A stretch of DNA of 64,000 nt from Burkholderia pseudomultivorans (lineage in GTDB: Bacteria > Pseudomonadota > Gammaproteobacteria > Burkholderiales > Burkholderiaceae): contig NZ_CABVPP010000001.1 of NCBI RefSeq assembly GCF_902499075.1, forward strand, positions 248,001 to 312,000, written 5' to 3'. Shown in pieces: positions 8,779 through 17,504 of the stretch; position 1 is the stretch's first letter; every line of letters starts with the position of its first letter. Both the position numbers and the translations under genes were made by a program. The notes under the pieces are model-generated. The model saw only the letters and a program-made list of their open reading frames with translations. It made no database searches and had not been told where the DNA came from.

Positions 8779-9003
8779 ATGATTGACGTATTCCAGACCA
8801 TCGGCAGCCGCGCGTTCTCCGCTCATCTGGCGAAGGACGGGATGGTGACGCTGATGGAGCAGCGCCATGAAGTCGACCGCGTGACGCTCGCCACCGCGTA
8901 TGCGGCGCTCGTCGAGGAGGCCGAGCAGGAGGCCGACCTGCGCGACGCGACGGTCGAGGGAATGATGCGCGCACTGATCCAGGGCTACGCGCGCAGCCAT
9001 TGA
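8779..9003 (+). CDS. small hypothetical protein, 74 aa
   Basis: A 74-residue acidic protein starting MIDVFQTIGSRAFSAHLAKDG. It is predicted all-alpha, with a Glu-rich central stretch (ALVEEAEQEADLRDATVEG). The ATG follows CGGGAGAG at about eight bases. There is no recognisable domain. It stands alone between the DUF969 operon and the chemotaxis-type genes. Amino-acid-like composition and strong codon bias support a real gene. An in-frame extension upstream to 8620 exists but is Arg/Cys-rich and lacks an RBS. Confidence 0.55.
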   Translation: MIDVFQTIGSRAFSAHLAKDGMVTLMEQRHEVDRVTLATAYAALVEEAEQEADLRDATVEGMMRALIQGYARSH

Positions 9004-9493
9004 ACGCCGCCGGCCGTGCGCACGACGCCCGCGCGGCGGGCGATGCGCGCGGCCGGCAGCACGACGCCCCGACCTGTCCGGCCAGCCGTCGTCGCTGCCG
9101 CCGTAAAAAACGCACAGCCGTTTGAAAATGCGATGCCGGACACCGCGCCGCCATCCGCGGCGGCGACATCGCTGTTCCGTTTCCCGGCTCCCTTCGCGCA
9201 TCGCCGTCGCGCCCCGCCCTTCGCATGGCCCGAGCGCGCGTCGCGGCATGTCGACCGTCCATATCGGCCATCGACATGCGAGTTCGGTTATCCAGCGCAC
9301 CGACAGAATGCCATGTGCAAATTTTTCGATTGCCGTCGGTCGCGCCGCATGACAGCATGCGGGGCGTCGCCAACCGAAAACCATGCCGCGCCGTTCGGCC
9401 GCCGATGCCGTGCCGTGGCAAGGATGGGCCGTGCCGTTCGTTGATGAAACGGCCGGACATCCGCTACCAAGACCTGACCGGAGAATCCCGCCT
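9004..9493. other. 490-bp region without a recognised gene
   Basis: No convincing gene. A GC hairpin with 7-bp arms (9026-9032 and 9036-9042) just after the small 74-aa gene may terminate it, though it has no T-tract. An AT-rich patch around 9300-9335 (TGCAAATTTTTCG) is the likeliest place for the promoter of the CheB/WspR-like pair. Short open frames on both strands here have Arg/Ala/Pro-rich translations typical of non-coding GC-rich DNA. Confidence 0.5.
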
Positions 9494-10498
9494 GTGAACA
9501 TCGGCATCGTCAACGACCTCCCGCTTGCCGTCGAGGCGATGCGCCGCGTGATCGCGCAGCGGCCCGAGCATCGCGTGCTGTGGGTCGCGACCGACGGCGC
9601 GCAGGCCGTCGAACTGTGCGACGCGCAGCCGCCCGACGTCGTGCTGATGGACCTGATCATGCCGAGGTTCGACGGCATCGAAGCGACGCGGCGCATCATG
9701 CGATCGGCGCGCCCGTGCGCGATCCTGATCGTGACGAACAGCATCGGCGCAAACACGTGGCGCGTGTTCGAGGCGATGGGCGCCGGCGCGCTCGACGCGG
9801 TCGACACGCCGCAGCTCGGCGACGGCGCGGCCGGCGATTCCGCCAAACTGCTGCTCGCGAAGATCGACCAGATCGGCCGTCAGCTCGCGGTGCCGGGCGC
9901 CGCGCGCACCGCCGGCACGGCCGCCCGCGCGGACGGCGGCCCGCTGATCGCGATCGGCGCATCGGCCGGCGGCCCCGGCGCGCTCGCGTCGATACTCGGC
10001 GGCCTGCCGGCCGACTTCAGCGCGCCGATCGTGATCGTCCAGCACGTCGACCGCGCCTTTGCCGAAGGGATGGCGCAATGGCTCGACGGCCAGACGCCGC
10101 TCACGGTGCGCGTCGCCCGCGAAGGCGAGCGTCCGCAGCCGGGCATCGCACTGCTCGCCGCGACCGACGATCACCTGCGCATCACGCGCGCGGGCACGCT
10201 CGAATACACGCGCGAGCCGGCGTCGGCGCCATACCGCCCGTCCGTCGACGTGTTCTTCAACAGCCTGACCGAGCACTGGCCCGGCCGCGTGATCGGCGTG
10301 CTGCTGACCGGCATGGGACGCGACGGCGCGATCGGCCTGAAGGCGCTGCGCATGAAGGGCTACCATACGATCGCCCAGGACGAGGCGACCAGCGCCGTCT
10401 ACGGGATGCCGAAGGCCGCCGCGACGCTCGGCGCCGCGCGCGCGATCCTGCCGCTCGAACGCATCGCCGGCGAACTGGCGGCACTCGCGCGATTCTGA
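9494..10498 (+). CDS. CheB/WspF-like receptor methylesterase with receiver domain
   Basis: A 334-residue response regulator. Receiver domain at 1-120 has D53 (DVVLMD53LIMP) as the phosphoacceptor. CheB methylesterase domain at 150-334 carries the triad S157 (IGASAGGPG), H184 (IVQHVD) and D277 (LTGMGRD277G). Such enzymes remove methyl groups from chemoreceptor glutamates. The start is GTG with GGAGA eight bases before. It is followed 19 bp later by a WspR-like cyclase, so it most resembles WspF, the methylesterase of the surface-sensing Wsp system. The receptor, CheW, CheR and CheA/WspE genes expected upstream are absent here, so its partners must be encoded elsewhere or the pair is rewired. 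Confidence 0.93.
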   Translation: MNIGIVNDLPLAVEAMRRVIAQRPEHRVLWVATDGAQAVELCDAQPPDVVLMDLIMPRFDGIEATRRIMRSARPCAILIVTNSIGANTWRVFEAMGAGALDAVDTPQLGDGAAGDSAKLLLAKIDQIGRQLAVPGAARTAGTAARADGGPLIAIGASAGGPGALASILGGLPADFSAPIVIVQHVDRAFAEGMAQWLDGQTPLTVRVAREGERPQPGIALLAATDDHLRITRAGTLEYTREPASAPYRPSVDVFFNSLTEHWPGRVIGVLLTGMGRDGAIGLKALRMKGYHTIAQDEATSAVYGMPKAAATLGAARAILPLERIAGELAALARF

Positions 10499-10517
10499 GC
10501 GCGCACCCCGCCCCGCC

Positions 10518-11606
10518 ATGAAAGAATCGACCATGACCAGCGACCCGACGTACCTGCCCGCCGCACACGCGCCGACCGCCGACGCACCGGCGATGGTGCT
10601 GCTGGTCGACGACCAGACGATCGTCGCGGAAGCCGTGCGTCGCGCGCTCGTCGACGAGGCCGGCATCGACTTCCACTACTGCCCGCGCTCGGACGACGCG
10701 ATGAACACGGCGATCGAGACGCGCCCGACCGTGATCCTGCAGGATCTCGTGATGCCCGGAACCGACGGGCTGAGTCTCGTGAAGGCATATCGCGCGAATC
10801 CCGCGACGCGCGACGTGCCGATCATCGTGCTGTCCACGCAGGAAGAACCGGTCGTCAAGAGCGCCGCGTTCGCGGCCGGCGCGAACGACTACCTCGTGAA
10901 GCTGCCGGACCGCATCGAACTGGTCGCGCGCATCCGCTACCACTCGCGCTCGTACATCAACCTGCTGCAGCGCGACGACGCGTATCGCGCGCTGCGGCAG
11001 TCGCAGCAGCAATTGCTCGAAGCCAATCTCGAGCTGCGGCGGCTCACGCACTCGGACGGCCTGACCGGGCTGTCGAACCGGCGCTATCTCGACGAATACC
11101 TGGCCGCCGAATGGCGGCGCGGCACGCGCGAGCGCAGCGAGCTGTCGCTGCTGATGATCGATGTCGACAACTTCAAGCTGTACAACGACACCTACGGCCA
11201 TGTGTCGGGCGACAGCGTGCTCAAGCAGGTCGCGACGACGATCGAGCGCTGCCTGCGGCAGTCGGGAGACCTCGCCGCGCGGTTCGGCGGCGAGGAATTC
11301 GCGGTCGTGATGCCGGGCACGTCGCCCGGCGCCGCACGGCTGCTCGGCGAGAAGATCCGTCTCGCGGTCGCGGCGCTGCGGCTGCAGCACGCGCAGTCGT
11401 CGACCGGCGGCTACGTGACGATCAGCATCGGCGGCGCCAGCATCGTGCCGGCGTCCGGCCTGCCGACGACGTCGCTGATCGAGGCCGCCGACCGTGCGCT
11501 GTATCGCGCGAAGCACGACGGCAAGAATCGCGTCGAGATCGATACGTCGCCGGCGTCGCCCACGTCGCCCGGCGCCGGCGGATCGCGCGTGCCGCACGAC
11601 GGCTGA
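10518..11606 (+). CDS. WspR-like response regulator diguanylate cyclase
   Basis: A 362-residue protein with an N-terminal receiver (acidic pair D31-D32, phosphoacceptor D76 in VILQDLVMPG) and a helical linker with QSQQQLLEANLEL. Its C-terminal GGDEF-family domain has the active motif GGEEF at residues 257-261. It makes c-di-GMP from two GTP when phosphorylated. The usual product-inhibition site RxxD before the active motif reads QSGD (248-251), so feedback inhibition may be altered. The start could also be ATG 10533; neither has a strong RBS. The cheB-like gene upstream suggests Wsp-type control. Confidence 0.93.
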   Translation: MKESTMTSDPTYLPAAHAPTADAPAMVLLVDDQTIVAEAVRRALVDEAGIDFHYCPRSDDAMNTAIETRPTVILQDLVMPGTDGLSLVKAYRANPATRDVPIIVLSTQEEPVVKSAAFAAGANDYLVKLPDRIELVARIRYHSRSYINLLQRDDAYRALRQSQQQLLEANLELRRLTHSDGLTGLSNRRYLDEYLAAEWRRGTRERSELSLLMIDVDNFKLYNDTYGHVSGDSVLKQVATTIERCLRQSGDLAARFGGEEFAVVMPGTSPGAARLLGEKIRLAVAALRLQHAQSSTGGYVTISIGGASIVPASGLPTTSLIEAADRALYRAKHDGKNRVEIDTSPASPTSPGAGGSRVPHDG

Positions 11607-11610
11607 GCAT

Positions 11611-11632
11611 GCGCGCCGCCGTTGCGGCGCGC
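11611..11632. terminator. shared GC hairpin between convergent c-di-GMP genes
   Basis: Perfect 9-bp arms GCGCGCCGC / GCGGCGCGC with a four-base loop sit in the 31-bp gap between the two converging stop codons. There is no T-tract on either side, so it would act as a weak bidirectional terminator or mRNA end-protecting structure. Confidence 0.55.
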
Positions 11633-11637
11633 GGCGT

Positions 11638-13887
11638 TCATGTCGCGACGAGCCGGCGCGCGTAGTCAGCCGGATCGAGCGGCCGGCTGAACAGATAACC
11701 CTGCTGCATGTCGCAGCCGATCTGCTGCAGGAACCACGATTGCGCCTCGGTTTCGACGCCTTCGGCAGTGACCTTCATGCCGAGCGAATGCGCCATCGCG
11801 ACCACCGCCTGCGTGATCGCGACCGCGTCGCGATGATCGGGCACGCCCGACACGAACGAGCGGTCGACCTTCAGGTTGTGCAGCGGAAACCGCTTCAGGT
11901 AGGCCAGCGACGAATAGCCGGTGCCGAAATCGTCGACCGAGATCCGCACGTTCATGTCCGTCAGCGCTTCGAGCATCGGCAGCACCGTGTCGGTGTCGTT
12001 CATCAGCAGCCCTTCGGTGATCTCGAGTTCCAGCGCAGCCGGATCGAGCCGCGTCTGCGCGAGACAGCGGCCGACCGATTCGACGAGCCCGTCGTGGAAC
12101 TGGCGCGGCGACAGGTTGACGGCCAGCATCAGGTCCGGCGCGATCGTGCGGCGCCATTCGGCCGCCTGCCGGCACGCGGTCTCGAGCACCCACTGGCCGA
12201 TCGCGACGATCAGCCCGGTATCCTCCGCGACCGGGATGAATTCCGCCGGCGACAACGGCCCGAGCTCGGGGCTGGTCCAGCGCAGCAGCGCCTCCGCGCC
12301 GACCGTGCGACCGCTGCGCGCGTCGACGACCGGCTGATACGCGAGCCGCAGCGCATTCGACGCCAGCGCGCGCCGCAACGACTGCTCGATCGCGAAACGG
12401 CGCTGCAATCGCAGGTTCAGTTGCGCGGTGAAGAACGTGAAATGATTGCGGCCGCGCTGCTTCGCGTCGTACATCGCCGAGTCGGCGTTGCGCATCAGCG
12501 TCGCGGCATCGTCGCCGTCGCGCGGCGAGATGCTGATGCCGATCGACACGCCGAGCCAGTACTCGTTGTTCGCGACCGCAAACGGCTTCCCGATCGCATC
12601 GATCACCTGTCGCGCGAGCACGGCGAGCCGCTCGGGATCGTCGCAGTCGTCGACCAGGATCACGAACTCGTCGCCGCCGACGCGCGTGAGCGCATGCCGG
12701 CCGCCCGCGCAGCCTTCGAGCCGCATCGCGACGCTGCGCAGCAGCGCATCGCCCGCGTCGTGGCCGGCCGTATCGTTGACCTTCTTGAAGCCGACCAGAT
12801 CGATGAACAGAATCGCGATGCGCGCGGGCCCGGACGCGGCGTCGCGCTGACCGAACATCTCGCGCATCCGGTCGGCGAGCCAGCGGCGGTTGTAGAGGCC
12901 CGTCAGCGCATCGCGCGTCGCGAGATAGCGCAGCTGCTGCTGCGCTTCGCGTACCGGCCCGACGTCGTTGAACGACACCAGCACCGATTCGGCCCGCGTG
13001 TCGCCGGGTTTCACGATCGGCACCGCGTTGCCGCGCACCCAGATGATGTCGCCGTCCGCGAGACCGAAGCCGACCGTGTAACCGAGCATCGGCGTCGCGC
13101 TCTCCAGCGCGCGCCGGCTCGGCCAGTCTTCCGGCGGAATCGGCGTGCCGTCCTCGTGCAGCTTGCGCAGGATCACCGTCGACAGGCGGCGGCCGACGAG
13201 CTCGCCCTTCACGCGCATCATCCGGCTCGCGCTCGGGTTGCTCGCGATGACGACGCCGTCGCGCGACACGACGAGGATGCCTTCGTTCAGGCTGTTGACG
13301 ACGAGCCGGTGATGTTCCTCGCTGCGTGCGAGCTGCTGCGCGATGCGGTCCTGGTGCACGGCGAGCCCGACGCTGTTGCTGATGTCGAGCAGCAGCGCGG
13401 TTTCCTCGTCGCTCGGGCGGCGCGGCGTGCGGTAATAGACGGCGAACGCGCCGAGCACGGTGCCCGCGTCGTCCTCGAACGGCACCGACCAGCATGCGCG
13501 CAGCCCGAGCGGCAGCGCGATCGCCCGGTAGTCGGCCCACAGCGGATCGGTTTCGATGTCCTCGACGGCGACCATTCTTCGCTCGTACATCGCGGTGCCG
13601 CACGAGCCGGCCGCCGGCCCGATCGGCGCGCCGTCGATCGCCTCGCTGTACTGCGCGGGCAGCGACGGCGCCGCGCCCACGCGCACATGCAGGCCGTCCG
13701 TGTCGAGCAGCAGGATCGTGCACGACGCGCCGTCCCCGAGCAGCGCTTCCGCGCGCCGGCACACCTCGACCAGCAGTTCGGGCAGCGGCGTGTTGCGCGT
13801 GATCAGCCGCAGCACGCTCTGCTCGGATGCAAGCACTTCCGCGGCGAGCCCGAGGCTGTAGCGAGAACTTTGCGGTTCGGTATTCAA
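11638..13887 (-). CDS. GAF-PAS-GGDEF-EAL c-di-GMP enzyme
   Basis: A 749-residue cytoplasmic signalling protein. GAF domain at about 20-180 (GPAAGSCGTAMYERR); PAS at about 190-300 (NSLNEGILVVSRDG); GGDEF at about 325-485 with motif GGDEF 404-408. The EAL domain at about 495-745 carries EAL at 532-534, NLSPRQF, ELEITEG, DDFGTGYSS and KVDRSFV. All phosphodiesterase catalytic motifs look intact, so it likely degrades c-di-GMP, with the GGDEF domain regulatory or also active. No membrane segments are visible. The start is a TTG (AGGA eight bases upstream); no earlier ATG is plausible. It converges on the WspR-like cyclase, placing synthesis and breakdown side by side. Confidence 0.93.
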   Translation of the reverse strand: MNTEPQSSRYSLGLAAEVLASEQSVLRLITRNTPLPELLVEVCRRAEALLGDGASCTILLLDTDGLHVRVGAAPSLPAQYSEAIDGAPIGPAAGSCGTAMYERRMVAVEDIETDPLWADYRAIALPLGLRACWSVPFEDDAGTVLGAFAVYYRTPRRPSDEETALLLDISNSVGLAVHQDRIAQQLARSEEHHRLVVNSLNEGILVVSRDGVVIASNPSASRMMRVKGELVGRRLSTVILRKLHEDGTPIPPEDWPSRRALESATPMLGYTVGFGLADGDIIWVRGNAVPIVKPGDTRAESVLVSFNDVGPVREAQQQLRYLATRDALTGLYNRRWLADRMREMFGQRDAASGPARIAILFIDLVGFKKVNDTAGHDAGDALLRSVAMRLEGCAGGRHALTRVGGDEFVILVDDCDDPERLAVLARQVIDAIGKPFAVANNEYWLGVSIGISISPRDGDDAATLMRNADSAMYDAKQRGRNHFTFFTAQLNLRLQRRFAIEQSLRRALASNALRLAYQPVVDARSGRTVGAEALLRWTSPELGPLSPAEFIPVAEDTGLIVAIGQWVLETACRQAAEWRRTIAPDLMLAVNLSPRQFHDGLVESVGRCLAQTRLDPAALELEITEGLLMNDTDTVLPMLEALTDMNVRISVDDFGTGYSSLAYLKRFPLHNLKVDRSFVSGVPDHRDAVAITQAVVAMAHSLGMKVTAEGVETEAQSWFLQQIGCDMQQGYLFSRPLDPADYARRLVAT

Positions 13888-14128
13888 GATGAATCCTGCC
13901 GTCTGTCCGACCGGATGCGACCGGTTCGTTATCGATCGTTCGTGCCGTTTTTTTCGCGCCGGGATGACGCCCTGCCCCGCGCGCCCCGATCGTGCGCCGC
14001 GCCGGCGCGCACGGCGATATATTTACCACCAATCGGTGACGAGCGGCGCATCCGCGCGCATCGGGAGTTACGTGTGTATGCGGCGCAGCATGCGGGCGAT
14101 CTCGCCGCCACCTTTCAAATTCCAGACA

Positions 14129-15148
14129 TCATTCACCCGGATCCTGCTGCCGCCGCGCAACGGCTTTCAGCGCGTCGATCACGGCCGTCACCGACGCGCT
14201 CGCGGGCGCCGCATACAGCGCGCCGACGCTGTCCGGCATCATCGACAGCTTCAGCGGCAGCCGCGCGGTGCGCTCCCCGGCCCGCGCGGCGATGTCGAAC
14301 GCGCTCGCCGACTGCACGAACAGACACGCGGACTGCTCGGCGATCGCGCGATTGGCCGCCCACGACACCGATTCCATCAGCACGGCCGGCGGCGGCAGGC
14401 ACGCCTTCGCGAATTCGGCGTCGAGCGCGGTGCGCGCCGGCGAGCCGAGCGGCGGCGCGATCCACGGAAACGCCGCCGCGTCGCGCCACGTGACGCGCGC
14501 ACGTCCGCGCAACGGATGGCGCGGCCCGCAGACGACGATCACGTCGTCGCGATACAGCGGCACGACCTCGAGGCCCGCGCGCATCGCCGACGCATCGAGC
14601 CGGCACACGAGCAGGTCGAGCTCGCGGCGCTGCGCCTGCGCGAGCATCCGGTCGAGCGTGTCCTCGCGCACGTTGAGCTGCACCGCGCGCCCGGCCTCGC
14701 GCAGCCATGCGAGCGCGCCCGGCATCAGCTGCTGCGCCATGTTCGGCAGCAGGCCGATCGTCACCGGCCGGCCCGCGCCGCGGCGCAGCGCGTCGAACGC
14801 GGGCGCCACGCCACGCATGTCGGTCAGCACGCGGCCGATGCATTCGAGCAGCGCGTCGCCGTAGACGGTCGTCGCGACGCGCCGCGAGGTGCGCTCGAAC
14901 AGCGGCAGGCCGAGCGCGTCCTCGAGTTCGCGCAGCCATTTCGACAGCGCGGGCTGCGTGATCGACGCGGCCTCAGCCGTGCGCGCGAAGCTGCGCGTGC
15001 GCCCGAGCATGTCGAGCGTGTCGAGATCGCGCAGCCGCAGCCGGCGCAGCGCCTGCACGATGCGCTGGTCGCCGGCCGGCGCCAGCGGTTCCGGGCCGGG
15101 ACGGCCGGTCGGGCCGCGTGTCGCATCGGTCACGGGAGTCTCCGTCAT
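14129..15148 (-). CDS. LysR-family transcriptional regulator (sulfatase-linked)
   Basis: A 339-residue LysR-type regulator with an unusually long 35-residue N-terminal extension rich in Pro/Thr. The winged helix follows (LDTLDMLGRTRSFARTAEAA, then ITQPALSKWLRELEDALGL), and then the effector-binding domain. It is transcribed divergently from the sulfatase, 119 bp away, and an inverted repeat lies between them. It therefore most likely activates the sulfatase in response to a sulfur source or sulfate ester. No ligand is evident. Confidence 0.92.
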   Translation of the reverse strand: MTETPVTDATRGPTGRPGPEPLAPAGDQRIVQALRRLRLRDLDTLDMLGRTRSFARTAEAASITQPALSKWLRELEDALGLPLFERTSRRVATTVYGDALLECIGRVLTDMRGVAPAFDALRRGAGRPVTIGLLPNMAQQLMPGALAWLREAGRAVQLNVREDTLDRMLAQAQRRELDLLVCRLDASAMRAGLEVVPLYRDDVIVVCGPRHPLRGRARVTWRDAAAFPWIAPPLGSPARTALDAEFAKACLPPPAVLMESVSWAANRAIAEQSACLFVQSASAFDIAARAGERTARLPLKLSMMPDSVGALYAAPASASVTAVIDALKAVARRQQDPGE

Positions 15149-15167
15149 TCATGTTCGCCAGGTTATT

Positions 15168-15192
15168 GATCGATGCCGATCTTTCATCGATC
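15168..15192. promoter_or_regulatory. inverted repeat in the LysR/sulfatase spacer, likely LysR operator
   Basis: Perfect 8-bp arms GATCGATG (15168-15175) and CATCGATC (15185-15192) are separated by nine bases. The size and position between divergent genes fit a LysR recognition box, although the classical T-N11-A form is not exact. It is the only such symmetry in this 119-bp spacer. Confidence 0.55.
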
Positions 15193-15267
15193 GATACGCG
15201 ATCGTGCCGCATAGTCGTCGACATGAAAACCCCCGGCACGAGCCGGCATACTCAGGAGACAGCTGCC

Positions 15268-17142
15268 GTGAAAGACGATCATGACCTTCCCGCTTCCGCG
15301 CCGCCCACCGGGCGGCGCCAGTTCCTCAAGCTGGCCGGCGCCGCGGTCGCGTCGACCGGCTTCGGCGCCGACGCGCTGGCCGCCGGAGCGCCGGCCGCCG
15401 GTGCGCCGAGCAACGCGTCCGGCATCGACGCGGCCAGCGGCATCGATCCGGCCCCCGCGTTTCACGGCGCGACAACCGCCCCCGCCGCACCGCCGTCCGG
15501 CTACAACATCCTGTTCATCCTGACCGACCAGGAGCGCCATTTCGACCGCTGGCCGTTTCCCGTGCCGGGCCGCGAAGCGCTGCGGCGCGACGGCGTCACG
15601 TTCATGCACCACCAGATCGCCGCCTGCGTGTGTTCGCCGTCGCGCTCCACCGTCTACACCGGACAGCACATCCAGCACACGGGCGTACTCGACAACGCGG
15701 GCGTGCCCTGGCAGAACGACATGTCGACGGACATACGCACGGTCGGCCACATGCTGCGCGATGCGGGCTACTACACCGCGTATCTCGGCAAGTGGCACCT
15801 GAGCGCGTCGCTGCACGAGACCGCGAGCCCGTATACGGCGCCCGTGGCCGACTACAACCGCACGATCCGCGCGTACGGCTTCGACGACTACTTCGGCGTC
15901 GGCGACCTGATCGGGATGGTGCGCGGCGGCTATCAGTACGACGGCATCACGTCCGAGGCCGCGGTGAGCTGGATGCGCAATCACGCGCCGCGGCTCGCGA
16001 AGCAAGGCAAGCCGTGGTTCCTCGCGGTCAATCTCGTCAATCCGCACGACGTGATGTTCGTCAACACCGACACCGACGGCTCGACCGTGCAGGACGCGAA
16101 TCATCCGATGCTCGGCAATGCGCCGCCGCCGGGCGACGCGCTGTATCGCACGTCATGGCGCGACGTGCCGCTCGCGGCGTCCCGCCGGCAGGCGTACGAC
16201 GAGCCCGGGCGCCCGGCCGCGCACGGGATGTTCAATGCCGCGCACGGCAACTTGGTCGGGCGCTATCCGTTCACCGACGATCGCCTGCGGATCTATCAGG
16301 ATAACTACTTCAACTGCATCCGCGACTGCGACACGCACGTCGTGCGCCTGCTGCAGTCGCTGAAGTCGCTCGGCCTCGACGAGCGCACGATCGTCGTGAT
16401 GACCGCGGACCACGGCGATCATGTCGGCGCGCATCAGCTCGTCGGCAAGGGTGCGACCGCATATCAGCCGCAGAACCATGTGCCACTCGTGATTCGTCAT
16501 CCTGCCTATCCGGGCGGCCGGCAATGCGATGCGCTGACGTCGCATATCGACATCGCGCCGACGCTGCTCGGGCTGACCGGCATCGACGCCGCGCGGGCCG
16601 CGTCGATCAAGGGCGACGCGCTGCACGGGCACGACCTGACGCGCTGGCTCGCGAAGCCCGCCGACGCGAAGCTGCATGCGGCGCGCGACGCGACGCTGTT
16701 CAACTACGCGATGCTGCTGTACTACGACAGCGAATGGATGCTGAAGGAGCTGAGCGCGCTGAAGCAGCAAGGCGTGCCCGACGACGAGCGGCTGCGCCGT
16801 GCGCTTGCGCAACAGCCCGATTTCCGGTTGCGCGGCACGATCCGCAGCGTGTTCGACGGACGCTATCGCTTTACGCGGTATTTCTCGCCGCTCGAATTCA
16901 ACCGGCCGACGACGCTCGAGGATCTGTTCGCGCGCAACGACGTCGAGTTGTTCGACCTCGCGAGCGATCCGGGCGAGATGCGCAACCTCGCGACGGATCG
17001 CCGGAAAAACGGCGAGCTGCTGCTCGCGATGAACGACAGGCTGAACGACCTGATCGCGAGCGAGGTCGGCGACGACAATCCGGACGTGATGCCGATTCGC
17101 GACGGGAAGGTGCAGGTCAAGGTGCGCAAGGGCCATTTCTGA
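15268..17142 (+). CDS. Tat-exported sulfatase (arylsulfatase/choline-sulfatase type)
   Basis: A 624-residue periplasmic sulfatase. The N-terminus has a twin-arginine signal (TGRRQFLKLAGAAVAS, R16-R17). The active-site signature CSPSR, with C122 to be converted to formylglycine, sits in AACVCSPSRSTVYTGQ. NILFILTDQERH supplies metal-binding acidic residues near the N-terminus; GKWHLS and MTADHGDHVGAH complete the typical set. It hydrolyses sulfate esters. The GTG start has AGGAGAC upstream; an in-frame ATG 45 bp earlier lacks an RBS. The gene is controlled by its own divergent LysR. With the sulfonate genes at 46-57 kb it indicates organosulfur scavenging. The exact substrate is unknown. Confidence 0.93.
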   Translation: MKDDHDLPASAPPTGRRQFLKLAGAAVASTGFGADALAAGAPAAGAPSNASGIDAASGIDPAPAFHGATTAPAAPPSGYNILFILTDQERHFDRWPFPVPGREALRRDGVTFMHHQIAACVCSPSRSTVYTGQHIQHTGVLDNAGVPWQNDMSTDIRTVGHMLRDAGYYTAYLGKWHLSASLHETASPYTAPVADYNRTIRAYGFDDYFGVGDLIGMVRGGYQYDGITSEAAVSWMRNHAPRLAKQGKPWFLAVNLVNPHDVMFVNTDTDGSTVQDANHPMLGNAPPPGDALYRTSWRDVPLAASRRQAYDEPGRPAAHGMFNAAHGNLVGRYPFTDDRLRIYQDNYFNCIRDCDTHVVRLLQSLKSLGLDERTIVVMTADHGDHVGAHQLVGKGATAYQPQNHVPLVIRHPAYPGGRQCDALTSHIDIAPTLLGLTGIDAARAASIKGDALHGHDLTRWLAKPADAKLHAARDATLFNYAMLLYYDSEWMLKELSALKQQGVPDDERLRRALAQQPDFRLRGTIRSVFDGRYRFTRYFSPLEFNRPTTLEDLFARNDVELFDLASDPGEMRNLATDRRKNGELLLAMNDRLNDLIASEVGDDNPDVMPIRDGKVQVKVRKGHF

Positions 17143-17146
17143 GCGC

Positions 17147-17176
17147 CGGCGGACGGCGGCGCGAGGCCGTCCGCCG
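17147..17176 (+). terminator. 11-bp stem hairpin after the sulfatase gene
   Basis: Perfect arms at 17147-17157 (CGGCGGACGGC) and 17166-17176 with an eight-base loop begin five bases after the sulfatase stop. There is no T-tract, as is common for hairpins in this GC-rich genome. Confidence 0.6.
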
Positions 17177-17199
17177 ATGCGCTGCACACGGCGGCGCGC

Positions 17200-17227
17200 G
17201 TCAGCCGTCAACCGTCAGCCGTCGGTC
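17200..17227. repeat. four imperfect 7-bp tandem units
   Basis: GTCAGCC, GTCAACC, GTCAGCC and GTCGGTC follow one another at the 3' end of the SDR remnant. They cover its last codons and stop. On the minus strand they give three closely spaced TGA stops. A slipped-strand product is likely; I see no function. Confidence 0.5.
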
Positions 17228-17504
17228 GACACAGTGACCGCCTCCCACGCGCGTATCTCGCGCTCCAGCGCCGACAGCTTGTCGCGGACCAGCGCGAGCG
17301 CAGCGTGCGCACCATCGAGCGCCCTGCCCAGTCGGTGCGAAACGAGCCGGGCGCGACCGCCGTCACGGCGATGCCGAACGACGCGACCTCCTTGCCGAGC
17401 GCCTCCGAAATCCCCTCCAGCGCGAACTTGCTGCCGCAGTAATAGGCAATCCCCGGCATCGTGATGTGACCGCCCATCGACGTGATGTTGACAATGTGGC
17501 CGCG
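17215..17504 (-). pseudogene. short-chain dehydrogenase remnant, 5'-truncated and internally deleted
   Basis: The minus strand encodes RGHIVNITSMGGHITMPG followed by IAYYCGSKFALEGISEALGK (catalytic Tyr and Lys of the YxxxK motif) and AVAPGSFRTDWAGRSM. This is the second half of a classical SDR. The NAD-binding N-terminus is missing. After SMVRT (about 17304) the frame shifts; the other frame then reads ALVRDKLSALEREI, which looks like the true SDR C-terminus. So a segment has also been lost internally. It is directly fused to the DUF7003-like remnant and cannot encode an active dehydrogenase. Confidence 0.8.

Noticed and set aside
9110-9125. AAAAAA run after a GC stretch considered as a terminator
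   Set aside because: On the strand where it would be a T-tract no gene ends upstream, and the preceding sequence does not form a clean stem.
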